Program-made: the position numbers and the translations under genes
The notes under the pieces: model-generated
Databases searched by the model: none
What the model was told of the DNA's origin: nothing
What the model saw: the letters and a program-made list of their open reading frames with translations, nothing else
Part shown: in pieces, positions 45,697 to 52,915 of the stretch
Position numbering within the stretch: position 1 is the stretch's first letter
Layout of the letters: every line of letters starts with the position of its first letter
Assembly: GCF_001279725.1 (NCBI RefSeq)
Contig: NZ_LGDE01000046.1
Location: 1 to 64,000, forward strand
Direction: 5' to 3'
Length of the DNA stretch: 64,000 nucleotides
DNA from: Streptomyces sp. WM4235
GTDB lineage: Bacteria > Actinomycetota > Actinomycetes > Streptomycetales > Streptomycetaceae

Positions 45697-45737
45697 GAAG
45701 GGCCGGGCCGCCCTGTCAGGGGCGGGCCCGGCCCTTC
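45697..45737. terminator. terminator of nagB
   Basis: 13-bp arms (GAAGGGCCGGGCC and its complement) with a partly paired 15-nt interior, 12 nt past the nagB stop on the minus strand. Confidence 0.75.
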
Positions 45738-45748
45738 GTGGCCGTCGG

Positions 45749-46534
45749 CTACAGACCCTGCCAGGAGGGCTTGTTGGCGTACGTGTGGCGGAAGTAGTCC
45801 GCCAGCTTCAGCTTGGACGCGGCGGCCTCGTCCACGACGACCGTGGCGTGCCGGTGCAGTTGGAGCGCGGACGCGGGGACGAGCGCGGACAGCGGACCCT
45901 CGACCGTCTGCGCGACGGCCTCGGCCTTGCCCTCGCCGGTGGCCAGCAGGACCAGGTGGCGGGCGTCGAGGATGGTGCCGATGCCCTGGGTGATGACGTG
46001 GTGCGGGACCTGGTCCATGTCGTTGTCGAAGAAGCGCGCGTTGTCCACGCGGGTCTGCTCGGTCAGCGTCTTGATCCGGGTGCGGGAGGCGAGGCTGGAG
46101 CACGGCTCGTTGAAGCCGATGTGCCCGTCCGTGCCGATGCCGAGCAGCTGGAGGTCCACACCGCCGGCGGCGGCCAGCGCCTCGTCGTAGGCCACACAGG
46201 CCGCCTGGACGTCCTGGGCGGACCCGTCCGGCCCCATGAACGAGGACTCGGTGAGCCCGAGGGGTGCGACGACCTCGCGGAGCACGACCGCGCGGTAGGA
46301 CTCGGGGTGGCCGGCCGGCAGGCCGACGTACTCGTCGAGCTGACAGACGCGGGCCTTCGAGGTGTCGACCAGGCCGGCCTCCACCTTGGCCGCGAGGGCC
46401 TCGTAGACGGGCAGCGGGGTAGAGCCGGTCGCCACGCCGAGCAGGGCGTCGGGCTTGCGGCGGACCAGGGCGGCCATGGCCTCCGCGATGAGCTCGCCGC
46501 CTGCCTTGGCGTCCGGGACGATGACAACTTCCAC
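45749..46534 (-). CDS. nagB: glucosamine-6-phosphate deaminase
   Basis: A 261-residue NagB that converts glucosamine-6-phosphate to fructose-6-phosphate and ammonia. Signatures are LLGVATGSTPLPVY (phosphate loop), CQLDEYVGLP (catalytic Asp), LLGIGTDGHIGFNEP (Asp/His) and an HATVVVDEAAASKLKLADYF C-terminal block. GTG 46534 gives the standard start (MEVVIVPD-like); an upstream ATG is less likely. A dre site 28 bp upstream ties it to DasR. Confidence 0.95.
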   Translation of the reverse strand: MEVVIVPDAKAGGELIAEAMAALVRRKPDALLGVATGSTPLPVYEALAAKVEAGLVDTSKARVCQLDEYVGLPAGHPESYRAVVLREVVAPLGLTESSFMGPDGSAQDVQAACVAYDEALAAAGGVDLQLLGIGTDGHIGFNEPCSSLASRTRIKTLTEQTRVDNARFFDNDMDQVPHHVITQGIGTILDARHLVLLATGEGKAEAVAQTVEGPLSALVPASALQLHRHATVVVDEAAASKLKLADYFRHTYANKPSWQGL

Positions 46535-46561
46535 GCGGGGCCTGCCGATCTGGAGAGGTGG

Positions 46562-46577
46562 TGTGGTATAGACCAAT
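46562..46577 (-). promoter_or_regulatory. dre site before nagB
   Basis: TGTGGTATAGACCAAT matches AGTGGTCTAGACCAGT at 13 of 16, 28 bp before the nagB start codon. Confidence 0.8.
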
Positions 46578-46870
46578 CTAACAGAACGGACCCCTTCCCG
46601 GCGGGTCGCTTCCCTCTTTCCATGGTGATCCCGTGCCCTTTCCGCGGCCTCCCGGAAGCCGCCGGGGGCGTCGCTTCGTCGACCGGTTCCACATGGACAC
46701 GGAGCGTGACGGCGTCGAGGAGGGGGTGTGCGGGGATGGCGCCTCGCGGGCGTATCGCGATCATCGCGTGAAGGGGCGGCCCCGGGGAAAAGGGGCGTGG
46801 AAATGCCACGGCTCGCGCGGACGCGGCGGGGAATTGCGGGAATGGGGCTCTGCGGCCCCGGAATTCCTCT
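46578..46870. other. non-coding stretch
   Basis: No gene I can support: open frames here have random third-position composition and no ribosome site. It forms the left part of a 663-bp gap between nagB and the kinase gene. Confidence 0.5.
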
Positions 46871-47027
46871 GGGCCACGGTGCAGGACGGGACCCTCGACC
46901 CGCCCGGCACCGTAGCCCGGAGTACTTACGGCCGGCGGGTGTGCGGTTCCCTCCGGCCGGTGGGAGGAGCCTGCGCGGTCAGGGCAGAGCGCGCGGGTTA
47001 CCTCGATCCGTCCTCCTGTGCGGGGAG
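46871..47027 (-). ncRNA. probable small RNA, scr5239-like
   Basis: On the minus strand a -10-like TACGCT (47034-47039) would start an RNA near 47027. It contains GC hairpins (including CCTCC/GGAGG and CGGCCGG/CCGGCCG). It ends at a ~20-bp interrupted stem (46871-46918: GGGC, ACGGTGC, CGGG and their complements around loop ACCCTCGA), giving ~157 nt. S. coelicolor encodes the 159-nt scr5239 in the gap before the same kinase gene (SCO5239), reported as DasR-controlled, and a dre site lies here over the promoter. Strand and ends are my inference. Confidence 0.55.
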
Positions 47028-47046
47028 GGCGGAAGCGTAAGTCAAT

Positions 47047-47062
47047 TGTGGACTAGACCATT
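47047..47062 (-). promoter_or_regulatory. dre site before the small RNA
   Basis: TGTGGACTAGACCATT matches AGTGGTCTAGACCAGT at 13 of 16. It overlaps the spacer/-35 region of the proposed small-RNA promoter and lies 136 bp before the kinase start, so either could be regulated. Confidence 0.7.
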
Positions 47063-47197
47063 CTGTTCTGTCCATCCAATGACGGGGGTATGCAACCCGT
47101 CACTTCCTCCAACAGTACGCGGACCGGGCCCCTCCTGGGTACTCCTGGGTAAGAGCCGTGGGGAAAGTCATGGCCATACCCGGGGTACGCTCGCCAC

Positions 47198-48676
47198 GTG
47201 CCCTCCATGAACGACCTCGTACGCCAGCACACCGCTCTCGGTGAAACCGACCTGGAGTGGCTTCACCTGCTGGTTTCCGAGTGGCAGCTGCTCTCCGACC
47301 TCTCCTTCGCCGACCTCGTGCTGTGGGTGCCCACCCTCGACGGCACCCGCTACGTGTCGGTCGCGCAGATGCGCCCGAACACGGGGCCGACCTCCTATCA
47401 GGACGACATGGTCGGACACCTGGTTCCGCGTGGCCGGCGTCCACTGCTCGACGCCGCGCTCGACGAGGGACGGATCGTGCGCGAGGGTGACCCTGAGTGG
47501 CGCGAGGAGGTCCCGGTCCGCGTCGAGTCGATCCCCGTCCGCCGCGAGGGCCGGGTACTGGGAGTGATCGCCCGCAACACCAACCTGCTCACCGTGCGTA
47601 CACCGAGCCGGCTGGAGCTGACGTACCTCCAGTCGGCCTCCGACCTGGCCCAGATGATCGCGGCGGGCTCGTTCCCGTACCCCGGCCAGCAGGTGGACAT
47701 GGACGCCTCCCCGCGCGTCGGGGACGGCCTGATCCGGCTCGACGCCGACGGGGTGGTCACCTACGCGTCCCCGAACGCGCTCTCCGCCTACCACCGGCTC
47801 GGTCTCGCCTCCGATCTGGTCGGCCAGCACCTGGGCAACGCCACCGCCGAACTCGCCCCCTCCCGGGGCCCGGTGGACGAGGCCCTGGTCAAACTCGCCA
47901 GCGGCTGGGCCCCCCGGGAGACCGAGGTCGAGGGGAACGGCGGCGTCATCCAGCTGCGGGCGATCCCGCTCAAGCCCAAGGGCACCCGGATCGGTTCCCT
48001 GGTGCTGTGCCGCGACGTGACGGAACTGCGTCGTCGCGAACGTGAATTGATCACCAAGGACGCGACCATCCGGGAGATCCACCACCGGGTGAAGAACAAC
48101 CTCCAGACGGTGGCCGCGCTCTTGCGGCTCCAGGCCCGCCGGATGGATTCCCCGCAGGGCCGGGAGGCCCTGAACGAGGCGGTGCGCCGCGTCGGATCGA
48201 TCGCGATCGTGCACGAGACGCTCTCTCAAAACCTGGACGAGCGCGTCGAGTTCGACGAGATCGCCGACAGGGTGATCGCGATGGTCGCCGAGATCTCGCC
48301 CGGCAAGGTGCGGTGCCGACGCACCGGCCGGTTCGGGATCCTCGACGCCGAGGTCGCGACCCCGCTGTCGATGGTGCTGACCGAGATCCTGCAGAACGCC
48401 CTGGAACACGCCTTCACCCAGGGGGAGGGCGGCACCGTCGAGGTGTCCGCCGCGCGCTCCGGTTCCGGGCGGGCCGACGCCCGACTGTTGATCACGGTCC
48501 TCGACGACGGGTGCGGCCTGCCCGAGGGCTTCGACCCGCAGCGGGCCGGCAACCTCGGGCTCCAGATCGTACGCACCCTCGTGGAGGGTGAACTCGGGGG
48601 AACGTTCGACATGGTCCGGGTCGAACCGCGCGGCACCCGGGTCGTCCTCGACATACCGGCCAGCCCGCAGAAGTAG
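47198..48676 (+). CDS. PdtaS-like sensor histidine kinase (HisKA_2)
   Basis: A 492-residue soluble kinase: N-terminal GAF-like domain (~10-150), PAS-like domain (~170-285), then a HisKA_2 dimerisation region with IHHRVKNNLQTVAALL (phospho-His ~300) and an HATPase (LTEILQNALEHAF, DDGCGLPEGF, GNLGLQIV). This is the PdtaS type, which in mycobacteria phosphorylates an ANTAR RNA-binding regulator; no such partner is in this window. GTG start 47198 has only a weak ribosome site; ATG 47207 is the alternative. Adjacency to a WhiB gene matches the mycobacterial pdtaS-whiB1 order. Confidence 0.88.
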   Translation: MPSMNDLVRQHTALGETDLEWLHLLVSEWQLLSDLSFADLVLWVPTLDGTRYVSVAQMRPNTGPTSYQDDMVGHLVPRGRRPLLDAALDEGRIVREGDPEWREEVPVRVESIPVRREGRVLGVIARNTNLLTVRTPSRLELTYLQSASDLAQMIAAGSFPYPGQQVDMDASPRVGDGLIRLDADGVVTYASPNALSAYHRLGLASDLVGQHLGNATAELAPSRGPVDEALVKLASGWAPRETEVEGNGGVIQLRAIPLKPKGTRIGSLVLCRDVTELRRRERELITKDATIREIHHRVKNNLQTVAALLRLQARRMDSPQGREALNEAVRRVGSIAIVHETLSQNLDERVEFDEIADRVIAMVAEISPGKVRCRRTGRFGILDAEVATPLSMVLTEILQNALEHAFTQGEGGTVEVSAARSGSGRADARLLITVLDDGCGLPEGFDPQRAGNLGLQIVRTLVEGELGGTFDMVRVEPRGTRVVLDIPASPQK

Positions 48677-48753
48677 CAGCGAGTAGCAGCCGGAACGTCA
48701 CCCTGCGTGACGATGTCGGTCGGCTCTGACCTGTTTCGCATCCCGCACAGCAC

Positions 48754-48789
48754 TGAGCCCCGGACCGAAGGTTCTCGGTCCGGGGCTCA
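48754..48789. terminator. bidirectional terminator kinase/wblE
   Basis: 15-bp perfect arms (TGAGCCCCGGACCGA and its complement) with loop AGGTTC, between convergent genes. Confidence 0.85.
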
Positions 48790-48853
48790 AGAGCACGTTG
48801 CTGAGCGCTTATACGGTTACTACGCGCTGCGGCTCGAGGCTCGAAAGTCGATG

Positions 48854-49111
48854 TCAGGCGGTGGCGTTGCGCGCCCGATTGCGAGCGGCGCGGCGCTTCA
48901 TCGCGCGGCGCTCGTCCTCGCTGAGACCGCCCCAGACACCGGAGTCCTGACCGGACTCGAGCGCCCACTGCAGGCACTGCTCCATCACGGGGCAGCGGCG
49001 GCAGACGGCCTTGGCTTCCTCGATCTGCAGCAGCGCAGGACCGGTGTTGCCGATGGGGAAGAAGAGTTCCGGGTCTTCCTCACGACAAACGGCGTTGTGA
49101 CGCCAGTCCAT
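48854..49111 (-). CDS. wblE: WhiB-like iron-sulfur regulator WblE
   Basis: An 85-residue WhiB-family protein. Four cluster-ligand cysteines are present: one in HNAVCREED (9) and three in AVCRRCPVMEQC (37, 40, 46). The turn GVWGG and a basic tail (RRAMKRRAARNRARN) for DNA contact follow. It resembles WblE/WhiB1, an essential Fe-S, NO-sensitive transcription regulator. ATG 49111 has GGAG 5 nt upstream. Confidence 0.92.
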   Translation of the reverse strand: MDWRHNAVCREEDPELFFPIGNTGPALLQIEEAKAVCRRCPVMEQCLQWALESGQDSGVWGGLSEDERRAMKRRAARNRARNATA

Positions 49112-49430
49112 GGCTGCTCCATCTCCTTGTATTGCGGGCAGGTTGCTTGTGAATGTGAACGCTTTCACGAATCCCCCCGTGAGGGAAGGGCCGACCCCCA
49201 GTTGCCTGGTGGGGTCCGAGATTCGTGGAGGGGTTCTGGCGATCTGTGCGGGTGCCGGGTTCTGCGGGCTGTCCCGATCGCCATGTAGAGATTCGCAAAC
49301 CTCGGACGGGGATACAACCCCTTCCGGAAAGTTTTTTTGGATTCGTCGGTGTCTACTAGGTCACAGCCCTAGTTCCTGGGGGTGGACCGGCGTGTATACG
49401 TTCGAGTGAAAGGGCTTTAGGCCCTTCCAC
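49112..49430 (-). other. wblE upstream region and lipid-kinase terminator
   Basis: 319 nt without a gene. The hairpin GAGTGAAAGGGC-TTTAG-GCCCTTCCACTC (49404-49432) ends the lipid-kinase transcript. The rest is the unusually AT-rich wblE promoter region, with an A/T tract at 49330-49338 and a TTTGCGAAT element near 49292. No riboswitch was recognised. Confidence 0.5.
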
Positions 49431-50396
49431 TCACACAATCACACGCAGTGCACGGCGTACGCCTGTGAACCGAACGCTGGTGCGCAGCCCGAGGTGGTCG
49501 CCGTCCATCTGGAACGGGAGCGGAACCTTCGAATGCAAGGTGAAGTCGGTCAGATCGTGCAGAGACACCGCATGCTTGCCGTGCGGCCCGCGTTCAGGAG
49601 TCGAGGTCAGGAGCTGCGTGGCGTACCTGGCGACCGCCGGAGTTGACAAACGATCGAGTGCCAGTACGTCAAGCGCGGTATCGAACGACGCCTCCGGGGA
49701 CGCGTAAAGCGGACGATTGCCCAGATACGTCCACGGCGAGGTGTTGCAGACTATCGACAGCACCAGATCCGTCACCGGATCCGCGCCGGGCCGCTCCAGC
49801 GTGACCGTGCCGTGCCTGCGGTTCGGCTCGTCCCAGAACTGACGCATGAGCTGTCGCACATAGAGGGCGTGTGTCGAACGCTTGCCGCGTTCCCGCTGCT
49901 GCTCCACCCGCCCCACCACACCCGCGTCGAAGCCGAAGCCCGCGCAGAAGGTGAACCAGCGCGCCGGGACCGATTCGTCCTCCGTGCCCGGGGTGCCGGC
50001 CGCCAGACCCAGACCGACCGTGCGTTCGCGTTCCTCGCGGAGCGCGTCGAGCAGGGCGCCGGTCGCCTCGACCGCGTCGTTCGGCAGGCCGAGCGCACGG
50101 GCGAACACGTTCGTGGATCCGCCGGGGACCACCGCGAGCCGGGGCAGCCGGTCCGGATCGGGCCCGTTGTGCAGCAGTCCGTTGACCACCTCGTTGACGG
50201 TGCCGTCACCGCCCAGGGCCACGACGAGGTCGACACCCTCGTTGGCCGCCCTGCGTCCGAGGTCCCGCGCGTGCCCCCGGTACTCGGTGGTCACCGCCTC
50301 CAGCTTCATCTCGCTGGCCAGGGCGTGGGTCAGGACGTCACGCGTGCGCGCACTGGTCGTCGTCGCTGCTGGGTTGGCCACGAGAAGTGCACGCAT
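49431..50396 (-). CDS. diacylglycerol kinase-family lipid kinase
   Basis: A 321-residue DagK/YegS-family protein that phosphorylates a lipid such as diacylglycerol using ATP. Motifs are LLVANPAATTTS at the N-terminus, VVALGGDGTVNEVVNGLL (~59-76) and VVPGGSTNVFARALGLP. ATG 50396 gives the standard MRALLVANP start. The real lipid substrate is unknown. It is divergent from a small membrane-protein gene (84-bp gap). Confidence 0.88.
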   Translation of the reverse strand: MRALLVANPAATTTSARTRDVLTHALASEMKLEAVTTEYRGHARDLGRRAANEGVDLVVALGGDGTVNEVVNGLLHNGPDPDRLPRLAVVPGGSTNVFARALGLPNDAVEATGALLDALREERERTVGLGLAAGTPGTEDESVPARWFTFCAGFGFDAGVVGRVEQQRERGKRSTHALYVRQLMRQFWDEPNRRHGTVTLERPGADPVTDLVLSIVCNTSPWTYLGNRPLYASPEASFDTALDVLALDRLSTPAVARYATQLLTSTPERGPHGKHAVSLHDLTDFTLHSKVPLPFQMDGDHLGLRTSVRFTGVRRALRVIV

Positions 50397-50480
50397 GAGC
50401 GCCAGCCTACCCACCCCTTCGCGGGTGGCCCCTACTGCCCGTCCCCTCCGGGGCCGGCGGGGCGCGGCTACCCTGCTGGG

Positions 50481-50933
50481 GTGAGTAAGAAGCCGACCTC
50501 GAACGTTCCCGCCCCCTCGTCCGCGCCGTCCCCCGTCGCGCTGCCCGGTCGGCTGACGGCCGCCGCCGTGCTCACCGCGCTGGAGGGTCTGGCGCTCGCC
50601 GGCCTCGGCGTCTACATGCTGTACGTGGGCATCGCCGGCGATCCCGACTCCCCGCAGCAGGCCGAGACCGGGGGCGTGACGCTGCTCGCGCTCGCCGCGC
50701 TCCCGCTGATCGCGGCGCGCGGGCTGCGCCTGGGCCGCCGCTGGAGCCGCGGCCCGGCGCTGATCACCCAGCTGATGGCGATGCCGGTCGCCTGGACCCT
50801 GTGGACCACGGGCGGGGCGATGGTCGCCGCCGCGGTGGCGCTGGCGCTCACGGCCGTGGCCGTGGGGGCGCTGCTCGTGAACCCGACGGCCACGGAAGCG
50901 CTTGGTATCGGGCCTGGGGAACAGACCCGATAA
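50481..50933 (+). CDS. four-helix integral membrane protein, unknown
   Basis: 150 residues from GTG 50481. After a Ser/Pro-rich polar leader there are four membrane helices (~26-48, 60-75, 88-103, 108-130). The layout resembles conserved actinobacterial hypothetical membrane proteins. It ends 22 nt before the stop of the convergent sigma-factor gene; that gap holds only a CCGTACGTC-like repeat. Confidence 0.75.
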   Translation: MSKKPTSNVPAPSSAPSPVALPGRLTAAAVLTALEGLALAGLGVYMLYVGIAGDPDSPQQAETGGVTLLALAALPLIAARGLRLGRRWSRGPALITQLMAMPVAWTLWTTGGAMVAAAVALALTAVAVGALLVNPTATEALGIGPGEQTR

Positions 50934-50955
50934 CCCGTACGTCGATCCGTACGTC

Positions 50956-51984
50956 CTACTCCTCGACGAGGAGCTTCTCCCGGAGCTGGGCCAGGGTGCG
51001 GGCCAGCAGGCGGGAGACGTGCATCTGGGAGATGCCGACCTCCTGCGCGATCTGCGACTGGGTCATGTTGCCGAAGAACCGCAGCAGCAGGATCCGCTTC
51101 TCCCGCGGCGGCAGTCCTTCCAGCAGCGGCTTGAGGGACTCGCGGTACTCGACGCCCTCCAGCGCCTCGTCCTCCGAACCCAGGGTGTCCGCCACGGCCG
51201 GCGACTCGTCGTCGGTGTCGGGGACGTCCAGGGAGAGCGTGCTGTAGGCATTGGCCGATTCCAGCCCCTCCAACACCTCTTCCTCGGAGATGCCGAGCCG
51301 TTCCGCCAGCTCGTGCACCGTGGGGGAGCGGCCGTGCTGCTGTGAGAGTTCCGCCGTGGCCGTGGTCAACGAGAGCCGCAGCTCTTGAAGGCGGCGCGGC
51401 ACCCGCACCGCCCAGCCCTTGTCACGGAAGTGGCGCTTGATCTCGCCGACGACCGTGGGCGTGGCGTACGTCGAGAACTCGACGCCGCGGTCCGGGTCGA
51501 ACCGGTCCACCGACTTGATCAGGCCGATGGTCGCCACCTGGGTCAGGTCGTCCAACGGCTCGCCGCGGTTGCGGAACCGCCGAGCCAGGTGCTCGACCAG
51601 CGGCAGGTGCATCCGGACCAGCCGGTTGCGCAGTTCGGCCCGCTCCGGCGAGCCGTCGGGCAGTTCCCGCAGCTCGAAGAAGAGGGCCCGCGCGCCACTG
51701 CGGTCGCGCGGATCCGGCAGCGGCACGTGTGCCGCCGGCGCCATCGGGATCGGGGCCATCGGGGCCGTGGCAGCGGCCGGCGGTGGCTGTGCTGGTTGTG
51801 GTTCTTCGTGCTGGTTCTCGCTCACAGGGCCCGCCCGTCGCTCCGCCGAGTCCAAAAAGCCGTCTTCCGCATCCGCGTCGGCCGGGTGTGGCCGGGCGTG
51901 CAGTTGCTCCGGGATGCCACCGTCGACCTCGTGTCGTACCCGGGGCCGATCCCCGCCCCGCACCGGGATCTCCCCGCCGCTCAC
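50956..51984 (-). CDS. sigH: SigB-like stress sigma factor SigH, with alternative starts
   Basis: A sigma-B/F/G family factor. The long form starts at GTG 51984, overlapping the anti-sigma stop (GTGA), giving 342 residues; a second in-frame GTG at 51825 (VSENQHEEPQ) would give 289. The sigma core contains LDDLTQVATIGLIKSVDRFD (region 2), STYATPTVVGEIKRHFRDKG and region 4 MTQSQIAQEVGISQMHVSRL. In S. coelicolor sigH, downstream of its anti-sigma gene, produces several sized proteins in osmotic stress and development; this arrangement fits. The N-terminal extension is acidic and Pro/Ala rich. Confidence 0.88.
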   Translation of the reverse strand: MSGGEIPVRGGDRPRVRHEVDGGIPEQLHARPHPADADAEDGFLDSAERRAGPVSENQHEEPQPAQPPPAAATAPMAPIPMAPAAHVPLPDPRDRSGARALFFELRELPDGSPERAELRNRLVRMHLPLVEHLARRFRNRGEPLDDLTQVATIGLIKSVDRFDPDRGVEFSTYATPTVVGEIKRHFRDKGWAVRVPRRLQELRLSLTTATAELSQQHGRSPTVHELAERLGISEEEVLEGLESANAYSTLSLDVPDTDDESPAVADTLGSEDEALEGVEYRESLKPLLEGLPPREKRILLLRFFGNMTQSQIAQEVGISQMHVSRLLARTLAQLREKLLVEE

Positions 51985-52394
51985 GCCGGGCCTGGCCCCG
52001 CGCCGCGCTGTTTGTAGAGGCTGATGCTCACTGTCCGGTCCTCCTCGACCGTCGCCTCGACCTTGCCGGCCAGCGCCGACAGGACCGTCCACGCGAACGT
52101 GTCCCGCTCCGGTGCGCGCCCGTCGGTGGTCGGTGCGGAGACCGTGACCTCCAGCGAGTCGTCGACCAGCCGGAAGACGCAACTGAGGACGGAGCCGGGC
52201 ACGGCCTGCTGGAGCAGGATCGCGCAGGCTTCGTCCACCGCGATGCGGAGGTCCTCGATCTCGTCGAGGGTGAAGTCCAAACGTGCGGCGAGGCCGGCCG
52301 TGGCCGTTCGCAGCACCGACAGGTAGGCACCCGCAGCCGGCAGCCGGACTTCCACGAAGTCCTGGGTCCCGGGCTCGCCTGCGATCTGGGACAC
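51981..52394 (-). CDS. anti-sigma factor, RsbW-type kinase (UshX/PrsH-like)
   Basis: A 137-residue GHKL-fold anti-sigma protein: TLDEIEDLRIAVDEACAILL (N-box region) and later AWTVLSALAGKVEATVEED, though the usual glycine-rich G-box is poorly preserved. GTG 52394 has GGAGG upstream. It is co-translated with the sigma factor, which it should sequester until an anti-anti-sigma (for example BldG) intervenes. The 205-nt gap upstream (52395-52599) carries its promoter, which I could not place. Confidence 0.85.
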   Translation of the reverse strand: MSQIAGEPGTQDFVEVRLPAAGAYLSVLRTATAGLAARLDFTLDEIEDLRIAVDEACAILLQQAVPGSVLSCVFRLVDDSLEVTVSAPTTDGRAPERDTFAWTVLSALAGKVEATVEEDRTVSISLYKQRGAGPGPA

Positions 52395-52599
52395 CCTCAC
52401 CTCCAAGGTGGTACGAGCTCTGTTCGCCGGTGACGCTATCGCGATCCGGGCGATCGTGTCGCGGCACCCCGTGTGACACCTGCCCGGAGTCCCCACGCCC
52501 GCAGGCCGGTGACCGATGGTAAGCCCATGGGTACGGACAGTGGCTAGAGGTCTGCGGGCCCAAATCAGGGGAACCGGCGGAGGGTTGACCTACCCCGCC

Positions 52600-52860
52600 T
52601 CAGACGATCGAACCGTGGACAAAACACCACCGCCAGGTCTCGCCCGGTTCGAAGCTGCGCATCATCGGGTGGCCCGTCTGATGGTGGTGCGCCGTGGCGT
52701 GCCGGTAGGGGGAGGAATCGCAGCAGGCCACGTAACCGCACGCCAGGCACATCCGCAGCTGTACTGGATGGCTCCCGAGCGTCAGACATTCGGGACAGGT
52801 CTGGGCAAGGGGGATGGGCTCGGGGCGCGGCAGTTCGGCAACGTGGGTGCACTCGCTCAT
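52600..52860 (-). CDS. UBP-type zinc-finger protein
   Basis: An 86-residue Cys/His-rich protein: CTHVAELPRPEP, CPECL, MCLACGYVACCDSS and HATAHHHQTGHPMM form the zf-UBP pattern (three Cys pairs plus His). In eukaryotes this domain binds free ubiquitin C-termini; its role in Streptomyces is unknown. No clear ribosome site precedes ATG 52860. It diverges from the antiporter gene. Confidence 0.85.
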   Translation of the reverse strand: MSECTHVAELPRPEPIPLAQTCPECLTLGSHPVQLRMCLACGYVACCDSSPYRHATAHHHQTGHPMMRSFEPGETWRWCFVHGSIV

Positions 52861-52915
52861 GATGGCCAGCGTACTGAGGTGCGGACGCCCGCGGACTGAT
52901 GAGGATGGGTCTTCG

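Noticed and set aside
46728..47210. Plus-strand open frame between nagB and the kinase gene
   Set aside because: No ribosome site or domain; random codon positions; it covers the proposed small RNA and dre site and overlaps the kinase start.
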